Part shown: piece by piece, positions 25,772 through 35,200 of the stretch
Layout: every line of letters begins with the position of its first letter
Numbering within the stretch: the first letter of the stretch is position 1
Assembly (NCBI GenBank): GCA_964421565.1
Contig: CAYQXJ010000004.1
Location: 1 to 64,000, forward strand
Direction: 5' to 3'
Length of the DNA stretch: 64,000 nt
DNA from: CAYQXJ01 sp964421565
GTDB taxonomy: Bacteria; Planctomycetota; Brocadiia; SM23-32
Translations under genes and position numbers: made by a program
The notes under the pieces: generated by a model
What the model saw: only the letters and a program-made list of their open reading frames with translations
Told to the model about the DNA's origin: nothing
Databases searched by the model: none

Positions 25772-28235
25772 CCGCCACGCTGAGCACCCCTCCGGCCGCC
25801 ACGGTGAGTGGCTTGGAGAACCGGAGGGCGAGTAGCTCATCCGCCATTACTGCCTCGGCCTCTACCGTCTCGCCGCCGAGCTTGACGTCGACTCGCGACC
25901 ACGTGTCAGCGATAGTACGCAAGCACAGCTCTCTACAGACGAAGGAGCCGGTGCCGACGAGGATTCTGTGCTCCTCGCCCGCAGCGCTTAGGCGGCGTTC
26001 ATAGTGGCCTGTGCCCTTTCCGTGGGCAAAGAACAGCTTCACTTCGTCACCGGGCAGCCGCGGGTCAAAGGTATACTGCCCCGCATTGATGCTCAGCCCG
26101 AGAAGGCCGTTCACGATGGCCCACGCCGACATCGGCCGATAGTAGTGACCGCCGAACTCTATGTGGTCCCAGTACATGCCGGCTCGGCGGTAGCGTCGGT
26201 CCACGTTCTCGATTACGCCGTAGGCCTCCTTGCGCATGCCCTCGTAAAGCAGGAATGACGCGAACGCCAACTCTACCCCCGACCAGCACGTGTTCGCCTG
26301 GTCGTGCCAGCAGGTCTCCGGCACAGGATGCAGAAACACATCGTCCGGCCAGCGGCAGTTCACCAGGCCCCAGGGCTGACGTGAGATCTCGCATATGGTC
26401 TTCAGGGCGCTGCGGACGTGTTCACGCGGCGCGATATCGCCCAGGCCGACCAGGTGGTTCGTCCACCGGCCGATGAGCTGATCGGTGAGGCACCCCTCGT
26501 CCAGGCCGTGAGCGCCGTCCGTGTCGTTGAACAGCCGGTAATAGCTGCCATTCCACAGTTTCTGTTCGAAGGCTTCACGGGCTGCCTGCAGGACCTGCGA
26601 GTAACGCTGCTCCGCTTCCGCATCACCAATTCGGGAAGCCGCCTCAACGGCCTGCGTCAGCGCCGCAAGCCAGAGCGAGGACACGTACGACGACGCTCCG
26701 AACATGGCAAAGTTGTCGTAAGTGCACATTGTGCCCTCCATGTCCGGCAGACAATCGCCGTTCATGTCGCGTTCCCGCAGGACGTAGTCAAGCGCTGCGC
26801 GAACCCCAGGCCACAGCTCGCGCAGGTAATCGATATCATTGGTCCAGAAGTAGCCCATGAGCGTGAGTATGACATACTGCGAGGGCAGGTCGAGCCGCCC
26901 TTTGACGGTTTCATGCACGTCAGTCTGGTCGAAGTCCCGGTTGATGCCGTGGCCGACCTCGCCGTCCTCGGCCTGCAGACGCGTATGCGCCCGCATCATG
27001 CTCTTCAGCAGTGCAGGGAACAGGGCTGCCGTCGACATGGCACCGTACGTGCTCACGTCCACAGTTGCCAGGGGGCCGTACGCGCGCTCAGGCGACATGC
27101 CCTCCTGAATACCGAAGTTGCCATCCTGCGTGAGCCATGAGCTGGTGAAGAACGTGTTGAGTTGACTGTGGACCTGGTCAAGGATGAAGTTCGGTGCGCT
27201 GCTTTCGTAGAAGTCGCGCTGGAAGGCCAGGCTGCGCTCCCGCAGTTCGTGTCGCTTGGCGCTCACGTAGTCAGCGACGGCGAGCACGTCGTTGAAGTAG
27301 TTCGAGTAGTAGTGTCCGACCAGCTTGCCGCCGCGGTCGTAGAGATTGGGGAAGTGCCAGGCAAGGGCAAAAGAATGATCAAGCTCCCCCCTGCGCTTCA
27401 GTATACGGGAGGCGGCCAGAGTGCCGAACCATTGACAAGTGGCCCGCAGTTCGCCCGATTGCTCATCCACAGCGTTGCGGCCCGCCGTGTCGTCGAAGTC
27501 TGGTAGTTCGCGGTTGCGGATCACGACCTCGTAGTAGGGATGTTCCACCTCCCAGCCGATATAGTGGGTCGAGTCAGGCGCAAAGGAAACGAGCGTCTGG
27601 CCTCCGAAGGAGCTGTGTATTTCGTCCATCCCACCGGCCGTCGCCGTGAACAACCGGCAACCTTCGCTCTCTTGCACGCTGGCGACGTGGTACTTGTCCT
27701 CCACATCGTAGCCCACGGCGCTATGCATACTCGCCATGAGCATTACATGCACCGGCTGCTCCACAGTGGAGCGGACCCGGAAGTTGAACACTGCCGCTGG
27801 CAGCGACGAATTCTTGACGTCATGGGGAACAAAGGGGCTGAAGGCTTCTAACTCCACCACCAGCGGCATGTCCTCGTCCGTGAACCGCAGCCAGGCGAAA
27901 GGGAATGTGGCCGAGAACTCGACCTGATCGACGCCGGTCATCCACGGAAAGGAGTAATAGTGGTTCGCGATGCCGCCGACCTTGTAGCCCTCGCCTATCT
28001 GGAGTATCTTCATCTGCGGATAATCGCCCTCGACTTCGTAGCGGACGATGAAGAAAAGCATTGTATCTTCGGGCATGTCGAGCGGTTGGCCGGTGCCGTG
28101 AGGCTTGTTGTTGAAGGTGTTCCAGTTGCGGAATATGCCGTCCTGCCGCAGTTCGAACCATCCCGCCCCGATACCCCCAAGCGCAATACCGCTGCGCGCT
28201 TTGCTATGCCTGTGTGTTTTGGCTGCGTAACCCAT
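25764..28235 (-). CDS. GH116 family beta-glucosidase/glucocerebrosidase-like enzyme
   Basis: An 823-residue (alpha/alpha)6-barrel glycosidase. It opens with GIALGGIGAGWFELRQDGIFRNW, the family's N-terminal signature, has a beta-sandwich in the first half, and then DVHETVKGRLDLPSQYVILTLMGYFW and MEGTMCTYDNFAMFGASSYVSSLWLAAL, where the Asp of the TYDN motif corresponds to the GBA2-type acid/base. There is no clear signal peptide, so a cytoplasmic role on imported or intracellular beta-glucosides is likely. The ATG follows GGAGCGGAG. It lies 66 bp downstream of the GH94-like gene and is probably co-transcribed. Exact linkage specificity cannot be told. Confidence 0.8.
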   Translation of the reverse strand: MGYAAKTHRHSKARSGIALGGIGAGWFELRQDGIFRNWNTFNNKPHGTGQPLDMPEDTMLFFIVRYEVEGDYPQMKILQIGEGYKVGGIANHYYSFPWMTGVDQVEFSATFPFAWLRFTDEDMPLVVELEAFSPFVPHDVKNSSLPAAVFNFRVRSTVEQPVHVMLMASMHSAVGYDVEDKYHVASVQESEGCRLFTATAGGMDEIHSSFGGQTLVSFAPDSTHYIGWEVEHPYYEVVIRNRELPDFDDTAGRNAVDEQSGELRATCQWFGTLAASRILKRRGELDHSFALAWHFPNLYDRGGKLVGHYYSNYFNDVLAVADYVSAKRHELRERSLAFQRDFYESSAPNFILDQVHSQLNTFFTSSWLTQDGNFGIQEGMSPERAYGPLATVDVSTYGAMSTAALFPALLKSMMRAHTRLQAEDGEVGHGINRDFDQTDVHETVKGRLDLPSQYVILTLMGYFWTNDIDYLRELWPGVRAALDYVLRERDMNGDCLPDMEGTMCTYDNFAMFGASSYVSSLWLAALTQAVEAASRIGDAEAEQRYSQVLQAAREAFEQKLWNGSYYRLFNDTDGAHGLDEGCLTDQLIGRWTNHLVGLGDIAPREHVRSALKTICEISRQPWGLVNCRWPDDVFLHPVPETCWHDQANTCWSGVELAFASFLLYEGMRKEAYGVIENVDRRYRRAGMYWDHIEFGGHYYRPMSAWAIVNGLLGLSINAGQYTFDPRLPGDEVKLFFAHGKGTGHYERRLSAAGEEHRILVGTGSFVCRELCLRTIADTWSRVDVKLGGETVEAEAVMADELLALRFSKPLTVAAGGVLSVAVR

Positions 28236-28301
28236 TGTGCTCCGCTCCTTAGTCCTGTGATGAAGGTTGGCCGCCGCCCCGACGCGCCGTCCCCGTGAGC
28301 A

Positions 28302-30587
28302 TCAGATGACCACCTCCACGGTATGCCGGCCGCTGGCGAAGACAGGAAGCACATTGCCCTCGATGCCTTTGCCATCGACTCTGATGGAGGTCACCCCCCT
28401 GCAGCGCCCAGCGCTGTTGTCAAGGCTAACAACGTAGCGTGCCCCGCGGAAGTCTCGTTCGACCCTGGCGTGCGGTATGGTGCGGGTTAAGCAGGGGTCG
28501 ACGACCAATCCGTCGTACCCTCGACGGACGCCGAGGATGAACTCCAGCAACAACCGCGCAAACCATGCAGCCGTGCCAGTGCGCCAGGGCAAGCCAGCCT
28601 TGCCATAGACGTACTCAACGCCAGAGTAGGTATTCGTGAAGCAGAAAGGCTCTGCACCGCTGACCGACACCGGGTTTTCGGGGTTGTCCGGTGCGACTTT
28701 TCGGAAGGTCTCCCACGCCTTCTCAGGGCGTCCGAGTATGCAATCTGCAACGCCCTTGAACCCCGCCGCGTGGTTGTAGCAGCCGCCGTTCTCGTTTGCC
28801 CCTGGCATGGTGTTCGACATGCGCCCCACGCGCGGGTCATACTCGCTGAAGGACGGAGCGCAGATTCGGTATCCGATGTCGACTTCCAACAGCTCGTCCA
28901 CAGCCTTCATGCAGGCCTGCGCGCGTTCCTCCGGTGCGATGCCGCTCAGGATAGCCCAGCTCTGCGGATTCAGGAAGATCTGCCCCTCAGCGTTGTCTCT
29001 TGAGCCGATACGGTAGCCGTCTTCACATATCGTGCGGACGTACCATTCACCATCCCACGCCACTTCGTTGATGCGCTGGGCGAACTGGTCGTAGAGCGCC
29101 CTGGCTTCGGCTTGCACATCTCCATCGCCGATTCTGCTTGCCAACTCCTGCATCTCCCGCAAACCGTAACAGAGCTGCTGGGTGACCATCACACTCTCGC
29201 GTTCGCCCGTCTCGGCTGTCGCCTCCAGCCCGTCATTCCAGTCAGCATGATGCTGATCACACAGGCCGTGCTTGCCCAGGTCGTTGGCCAGAAAGCGCAT
29301 GGCGCGCAGCGCATGGTCCCAGACCGTCCCGCGCTCTTCGCTTTCAAAGTACGGAACCCCTCTCTCCAGCAAGCCGAAGTCCCCGCTCTGCTTGATGAGC
29401 TCGGCTACGGTCATGAAGATCCAGGTCGGCTTGTCGGAGTACTGCAACCGGTTGAGCGGCCGAAAGCTGTGCGGACAGGTGCCCTCCGGGTACTGCGACG
29501 AGAGCGCGCGCAGGAAGTTAGCCTCGGCGACGTCGTAATCGCTCATTGCCACCGCACAGTCATCCTGCAGGTTGTCGCGGAAGCCGCTCTTGTTGATCAG
29601 ATAGAGGTAGAACTGCTTCTTGGCGAAGATGTTCATCAGGGCGTCGATATTGCTGTGCCCCGTGTCGATGCGCCAAGCCTCCCCTCGCCGGGCCTCGACG
29701 CGTGACTGCTCCCGGCACATCTCGTCCAGCTTTTCCGCGCTCAGGCGCGATCGCAAAGCTCTTACCTCGTCGACATCTGCTGCCTGTCCGAGTACGAAGT
29801 CCGCGCGCCCCGTTCCGCCAGGAGGTAGCTTAACGGCAACCTGGACGGCAGCGGCGCAATCGGGGCCATAGCCAGGCTTGTTACGGCAGTTGTACCCCCA
29901 CAATATGCGAGGCGTGCCGACGGAGAACTCGTTGCGCAGGAACAGGTCGCGGTAGCCGTCGCCGCCACGGAAGCCCTCAAGTGCCATCAGGTAGCCCTTG
30001 AAGCGCTCGCTGGGCACCAGGCGATTCCGATTGGTAACGAAGACCCCGCCGATTTCTGGCAGCACTTCAGCGTAGTTGTCCTTGGCCACGCCCGCCCCCT
30101 CTTCGTCCCGCCCGGTGAGCTGGAACATGGCATAGCCGAAGATGGACAATTCGCGCGGCCGGTCGGTCAGATTCTCAATCGTCACAGTCCATACTTCCAC
30201 GGGGAGTTCCCGCGGCACGAATATGCGCTGAGTGGCAGTCAGGCCCAGGCACGTGCTGCGGATTACGGTCTTCTCGGGGTAGTAACGGCAGGAGAAACCC
30301 TCGACCTCTTGTGGGGCGGGGGCTCCTGCGGGGCAGAAGACGGCGCCGCTATCCTCATCGCGTATGTAGAGGTAACTGCAGTCCCACCCGGTGAGCGTAA
30401 CGGTGCGGCCGGCGTCGTCGCGTATGTACGTTGTGCCGTCGCCGAGCGTAGTGACCTCGCTGTACAGCTCGCGCTCGCCAACTCTATTGTAGTGGACGTT
30501 CGTCCACTTCCGCGGCGGGTCGTTCGTCAGAAGCTCGAAGCAGCGCTCTTCAGGTATGAACCGCCCGTATTGCTCAATCGTGGACAT
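28302..30587 (-). CDS. GH94-type glycoside phosphorylase (GT36 family)
   Basis: A 761-residue enzyme of the cellobiose/cyclic-glucan phosphorylase family, which uses phosphate to cleave beta-glucosides to a sugar 1-phosphate. The N-terminal beta-sandwich (KWTNVHYNRVGERELYSEVT and VEVWTVTIENLTDRPREL) is followed by the barrel with DNLQDDCAVAMSDYD, CPHSFRPLNRLQYSDKPTW and the catalytic Asp in HHADWNDGLE; GANENGGCYNHAAG is another conserved loop. No signal peptide. Pairing with a GH116-like enzyme suggests intracellular degradation of a beta-glucan oligomer. Acceptor specificity is not readable. Confidence 0.85.
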   Translation of the reverse strand: MSTIEQYGRFIPEERCFELLTNDPPRKWTNVHYNRVGERELYSEVTTLGDGTTYIRDDAGRTVTLTGWDCSYLYIRDEDSGAVFCPAGAPAPQEVEGFSCRYYPEKTVIRSTCLGLTATQRIFVPRELPVEVWTVTIENLTDRPRELSIFGYAMFQLTGRDEEGAGVAKDNYAEVLPEIGGVFVTNRNRLVPSERFKGYLMALEGFRGGDGYRDLFLRNEFSVGTPRILWGYNCRNKPGYGPDCAAAVQVAVKLPPGGTGRADFVLGQAADVDEVRALRSRLSAEKLDEMCREQSRVEARRGEAWRIDTGHSNIDALMNIFAKKQFYLYLINKSGFRDNLQDDCAVAMSDYDVAEANFLRALSSQYPEGTCPHSFRPLNRLQYSDKPTWIFMTVAELIKQSGDFGLLERGVPYFESEERGTVWDHALRAMRFLANDLGKHGLCDQHHADWNDGLEATAETGERESVMVTQQLCYGLREMQELASRIGDGDVQAEARALYDQFAQRINEVAWDGEWYVRTICEDGYRIGSRDNAEGQIFLNPQSWAILSGIAPEERAQACMKAVDELLEVDIGYRICAPSFSEYDPRVGRMSNTMPGANENGGCYNHAAGFKGVADCILGRPEKAWETFRKVAPDNPENPVSVSGAEPFCFTNTYSGVEYVYGKAGLPWRTGTAAWFARLLLEFILGVRRGYDGLVVDPCLTRTIPHARVERDFRGARYVVSLDNSAGRCRGVTSIRVDGKGIEGNVLPVFASGRHTVEVVI

Positions 30588-30624
30588 GGACCTGCTCTCC
30601 TCTCCTCCGCGAAGGTATCAGGAG

Positions 30625-30653
30625 AGTGTCCGCGCTGTCTCTGTCGATGTCAA
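30625..30653 (-). promoter_or_regulatory. Possible promoter of the GH94-GH116 pair
   Basis: On the minus strand a perfect TTGACA (30653-30648), 17 bases, then a poor -10 box (GACACT). It lies between the MITE-like element and the GH94 start. Confidence 0.3.
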
Positions 30654-30670
30654 GCGGACAAAGCCTCCTA

Positions 30671-30852
30671 TAGGGGCTGTTGCAGAACCCCGTTCGTGAT
30701 GGGGCCGAGCGAGAAGCCCGAGGGCAAGGCGGCAGGGCCAAAACGCCCGGAGGCGTGGCTTGCCGCCACTTTGAGGACGTTTTGAGCCGACAACGCAGCC
30801 AATCGGGCTGTGCAGCCGGCCGCAGTAGATCCGGGTTTTGCAGTAGCCCCTT
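30671..30852. mobile_element. MITE-like element with 20-bp imperfect terminal inverted repeats
   Basis: A 182-bp segment bounded by TAGGGGCTGTTGCAGAACCC and, inverted, GGGTTTTGCAGTAGCCCCTT; 16 of 20 positions are complementary. It has no reading frame for a transposase. The ends resemble those of transposase-dependent miniature elements. The right end touches the gltD stop codon (TAA at 30853-30851), and a degenerate copy of the same end lies at 868-951. A clear target-site duplication is not visible. Confidence 0.5.
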
Positions 30853-32281
30853 AGAGCCCGCGCAGGTACCGATCTACGCTACCGGCCATCTGACGGCCCG
30901 AGTGGATGGCTCGAACAACAAGGGACGCCCCCGTGACCATATCGCCGGCGGCGAACACGCCGCACTCACTTGCCATATGGTTATCATCAACGCTCACATT
31001 GCCGCGTTCGTCAAGTTTAAGTCCGAGCTGCTCGATCAGAGGCCCATGTTCGGTATGTAGAAAACCCATGGCGAGCAACACAAGCTGTGCATCCACCGTG
31101 AAATCCGAACCAGGGCGTTCCTCGAAGTGACGCCGCCCGTCTTCGCGAGGTTCGCTCCACTCCAACCTGGCGCAGCGCAGGCCGGTGACATTGCCTTCGT
31201 GGCCCAAAAGCTCCTTCGTCAGGACACTCCATAAGCGCTCACAGCCTTCCTCGTGGGAACTGCCCGTCCTCAGGACCACAGGCCATGTGGGCCAAGGGTT
31301 TTCCGGCGGACGCTCCAGCGGCGGCTCCGGCAGCAGTTCGATCTGTGTAATGGAGCGAGCCCCCTGCCGGCAGGCCGTCCCCACGCAGTCAGCTCCTGTA
31401 TCACCGCCCCCGACCACGACAACGTCCTTGCCCTCAGCAGTGACTCGCTCAGCAGCGGGCACTACCTCTCCAGCGTTGACGCGATTCTGCTGCGATAGGT
31501 AGTCCATGGCGAAGTGCACACCGTCCAGCTCGCGCCCCGGAACCTCAAGATCGCGCGGCGTGCCCGCCCCGGTGGCCAGGCAGACGGCGTCGAACTGGCG
31601 CAGCAGGTAGCGCGCCGATATGTCTATCCCCACGTTCACCCCTGTTTCGAAGGTTATCCCCTCTGCCCGCATCTGCTCCAGGCGGCGGTCGATCACCCAC
31701 TTCTCGATCTTGAAGTGGGGGATGCCGTGGCGCAGTATGCCACCCACAGCATCTGCTTTCTCGAAGACCACCACGTCGTGGCCCTTTCTGGCGATTTGCT
31801 GAGCCGCCGATAGAGCCGCCGGGCCGGAACCAACCACGGCAGCGCTCCTGCCGGTGCGCCGCTCTGGCCGCTGGGGACGGATCCAGCCCTCCTCGAAACC
31901 TCGTTCCACGATCTGAAGCTCTATGTGTCTGATGGTTACAGGTTCGCGATTGATGGCCAGCGTGCAGGCTGCTTCGCACGGTGCTGGGCAGACGCGTCCT
32001 GTGATTTCGGGCAGGTTGTTGCGGCTGTGCAACAGTTCGAGCGCCCGTTCCCATTTACCCCAGTAGATCATGTTGTTGAAGTCGGGAATAACGTTCTGCA
32101 CCGGGCACCCCACGGCGTGGCAGAACGGAACCCCGCAGTCCATGCAGCGGGCGGCTTGGACCTGGAGCTCCTCGAGTGGCAGGAGCTCCTCGATCTCTCG
32201 AAAGTCTCGCACCCGGTCCTCCACTGCCCGATGAGCCGGCTCCCGGCGAGCGTACTCAATGAACCCTGTCGGTTTAGCCAT
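30851..32281 (-). CDS. gltD: Glutamate synthase (NADPH) small subunit
   Basis: GltD, 476 residues, passes electrons from NADPH through FAD and iron-sulfur clusters to GltB. The N-terminal Cys-rich region CMDCGVPFCHAVGCPVQN, with CPAPCEAAC after GRV, binds two [4Fe-4S] clusters; VVGSGPAALSAAQQIARKGH binds FAD, VVVGGGDTGADCVG binds NADPH, and GVFAAGDMVTGASLVVRAI is the conserved end. ATG 32281 has GAGGAGG upstream and overlaps the gltB stop by 8 bases. Its stop codon coincides with the end of the MITE-like element. With GlnA it completes ammonium assimilation. Confidence 0.96.
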   Translation of the reverse strand: MAKPTGFIEYARREPAHRAVEDRVRDFREIEELLPLEELQVQAARCMDCGVPFCHAVGCPVQNVIPDFNNMIYWGKWERALELLHSRNNLPEITGRVCPAPCEAACTLAINREPVTIRHIELQIVERGFEEGWIRPQRPERRTGRSAAVVGSGPAALSAAQQIARKGHDVVVFEKADAVGGILRHGIPHFKIEKWVIDRRLEQMRAEGITFETGVNVGIDISARYLLRQFDAVCLATGAGTPRDLEVPGRELDGVHFAMDYLSQQNRVNAGEVVPAAERVTAEGKDVVVVGGGDTGADCVGTACRQGARSITQIELLPEPPLERPPENPWPTWPVVLRTGSSHEEGCERLWSVLTKELLGHEGNVTGLRCARLEWSEPREDGRRHFEERPGSDFTVDAQLVLLAMGFLHTEHGPLIEQLGLKLDERGNVSVDDNHMASECGVFAAGDMVTGASLVVRAIHSGRQMAGSVDRYLRGL

Positions 32282-35200
32282 GGTAGACCTCCTCGGTCGC
32301 CGAAACTGTCTCGGCGTCCCGGTATTCTTCCATTCGCATACGTTCAAGTACTTTGCGGTAGTCTATCGGCATAACCTTCACAAACAGGGGCAGGTGGGCC
32401 TCCCAGTTGTCCAGCAATCGCTCGGCGCGGGTGCTACCGGTCAAGCGGTGGTGTCTTTCCACGAGGCGCCGCAGCGTTGATCTGTCCGTCTGCTGCCACA
32501 CGGTCTCCAGGTCAACCATGTCCAGATTACAGCGTGTGCCGAACAGGTCAGACTCGTCATATACGTAGGCTGTGCCGCCGCTCATACCGGCCGCGAAGTT
32601 GTAGCCAGTCGGGCCCAAGACCACGACTGTGCCACCGGTCATGTACTCGCAGCCATGGTCACCAACCCCCTCAACGACGGCCGTTGCGCCGCTGTTCCGC
32701 ACAGCGAAGCGTTCCCCCGCAATCCCGTTGATGAACACCTCCCCATCCGTAGCCCCGTACAAAACTGTGTTGCCCGCAATGATGTTCTCGTCGGCTTGAA
32801 AGCGAGCGTCGCGGGGCGCCACCAGTATGATACGACCACCCGAGAGGCCTTTCCCGAGGTAGTCATTTGTGTCACCCTCAACTCGGATCGTCACCCCTCT
32901 TGCCAGCCACGCGCCGAGGCTCTGGCCTGCCGAACCGCTGAATGACAGCCGGATCGTATCGTCGGGCAAACCCTCTGCGCCGTATCGCCGTGCTATTTCG
33001 CCGCTCAGCATGCCCCCGACTGTACGGTGAACGTTGCGGATCGGCATCTCGAAATGAACTGACTCTTGTTTCTCCAGGGCGGGCCGACAGCGCCGGATCA
33101 ACTCATTGTCCAGTGCCTCCTCGACAGTATGATCCTGATTGCGCGTGCACCGGAGGCTCGTCTTCTCGGTCGGTTCAGGTGGCACCAGCAGCCTCGTGAA
33201 ATCGAGTCCGCTGGCCTTCCAGTGTTCGATAGCCGGCGCGGTGTTCAACATGTCCGATCGTCCGACCATCTCGTCCACTGTTCGGAATCCCAGTTCAGCC
33301 ATGTATTCGCGCAATTCCTGCGCAATGAACCGCATGAAGTTCTCGACGTGCTCGGGCTTGCCGGCAAAGCGCTTGCGCAGTTCAGGGTCTTGAGTGGCGA
33401 TGCCGACCGGGCACGTGTTCATGTGGCACTTGCGAACCATCACGCAGCCCATGCATACAAGGACGGAACTGCCGAACCCGAACTCCTCCGCGCCCAGAAG
33501 CGCCGCGACGGCAAGGTCCCGACCCGTCTTAAGTTGCCCATCCACCTGCACACGGACGCGCTCACGCAGCCGGTTCTCCACCAGTGTATGTTGGGTATCC
33601 GCAAGCCCCAGCTCCCATGGCAGACCGGCGTGCTTGATAGCTGTGAGGGGGCTTGCGCCTGTCCCCCCGTCATGGCCTGATATCAGGACCATGTCTGCCT
33701 TGCCCTTGGCGACTCCGGCGGCGATAGTGCCAACACCGACCTCCGAGACTAACTTGACGCTCACTCGGGCGGAAGGATTGGCCATCTTCAGGTCGTAGAT
33801 GAGCTGCGCCAGATCTTCGATCGAGTAGATGTCATGGTGCGGCGGTGGCGAGATGAGAGTCACGCCCGGTGTGGTGTGCCGAACCCGCGCGATATCTTCA
33901 CTCACCTTGTGGCCGGGCAGTTGCCCCCCCTCCCCCGGTTTAGCGCCCTGAGCCATCTTGATTTGAAGCTCATCGCAGTTGACCATGTACTCCACGTTGA
34001 CCCCGAATCGCCCGGAAGCCACCTGTTTCACTCGGGAATGCCAGGCACTGCCGTCCGGCAGGGGGTGATACCTATGCGGGTCCTCGCCTCCCTCGCCCGA
34101 GTTGCTCCGTGCACCAAGCCGATTCATGGCGACCGCGAGTGTCTCATGCGCCTCCTTGCTAATGGACCCGAAGGACATGGCGGCGGAACAGAAGCGCTTG
34201 ACGATGCTGTCAACGTGCTCCACCTCCCCGATGGGAACCTGCTCGCCCTTGCGCAGTTCGAACAGGCTGCGGAGCGTCACCCGCGAACGTGACTGATCTG
34301 TGATAACACGTGAATACTCCTTGAACGTCTCGTAGTCTCCTGTGCGCACTGCATGTTGCAGCCTGTAGATGGCGTCGGGTGACCAGAGATGCTTCTCGCC
34401 GCCGGAACGCACAAGGTACTGACCTCCGATGGCCAGCATGGTCGGCAGGCCACCCGCAGCGGGAAAGCCCCGCCCGTGACGGGCGAGTGTTTCCCTCGTG
34501 ATCTCTGCCAGGCCTATGCCTTCGACGCGTGAAGTAGTCCCGCAGAAGTAGCGGTCTATCACGCTGTGGTTCAGCCCCACCGCCTCGAATATCTGCGCAC
34601 CAAAGTAGCTACGTATCGTGGAGATGCCCATACGGCTGAATGTTTTCAGCAGGCCCTTCTTGATCGCTGTGATATAGTTGTCCGCCGCCACCTCCACCGG
34701 CAGATCACCCTGCAAGAACCCCTGCTCTGCCATCGTGCGCAGCGTGGAGAACGCGACATGTGGGCAGACAGCATTGGCGCCGTATCCGATCAACAACGCG
34801 AAATGCATGACCTCCCTGGCCTCACCTGTTTCGGCCACGATCCCGGCTCGCGTGCGCAGACCTCGCCGGATCAGGTGATGGTGTAGCCCTGCCACTGCGA
34901 GCAGCACGGGTATCGCCGCCCGATCCGAATCCACCTGCCGGTCCGTCAGCACCAGCACATTCGCACCATCCGCAATCGCCTCCTCCGCTTCGCTGAAGAC
35001 ACGTTCGAGGGATTCCTCGAGAGCCGTTGCGTCGCCATTGGCGGCGAACAGGATGTCGATGTCCTGCGTCTTCACGTCCGGGTGGCGCGCATTCCTGAGT
35101 CGCAGCATGTCCTCAGGTGCCAGCACAGGTTGAGAGAGCTTCAGGCGCCGCACGTGCTCCGGGCCTTCCGTCAGAAGATTGCGTTCCTCGCCCACCCAGC

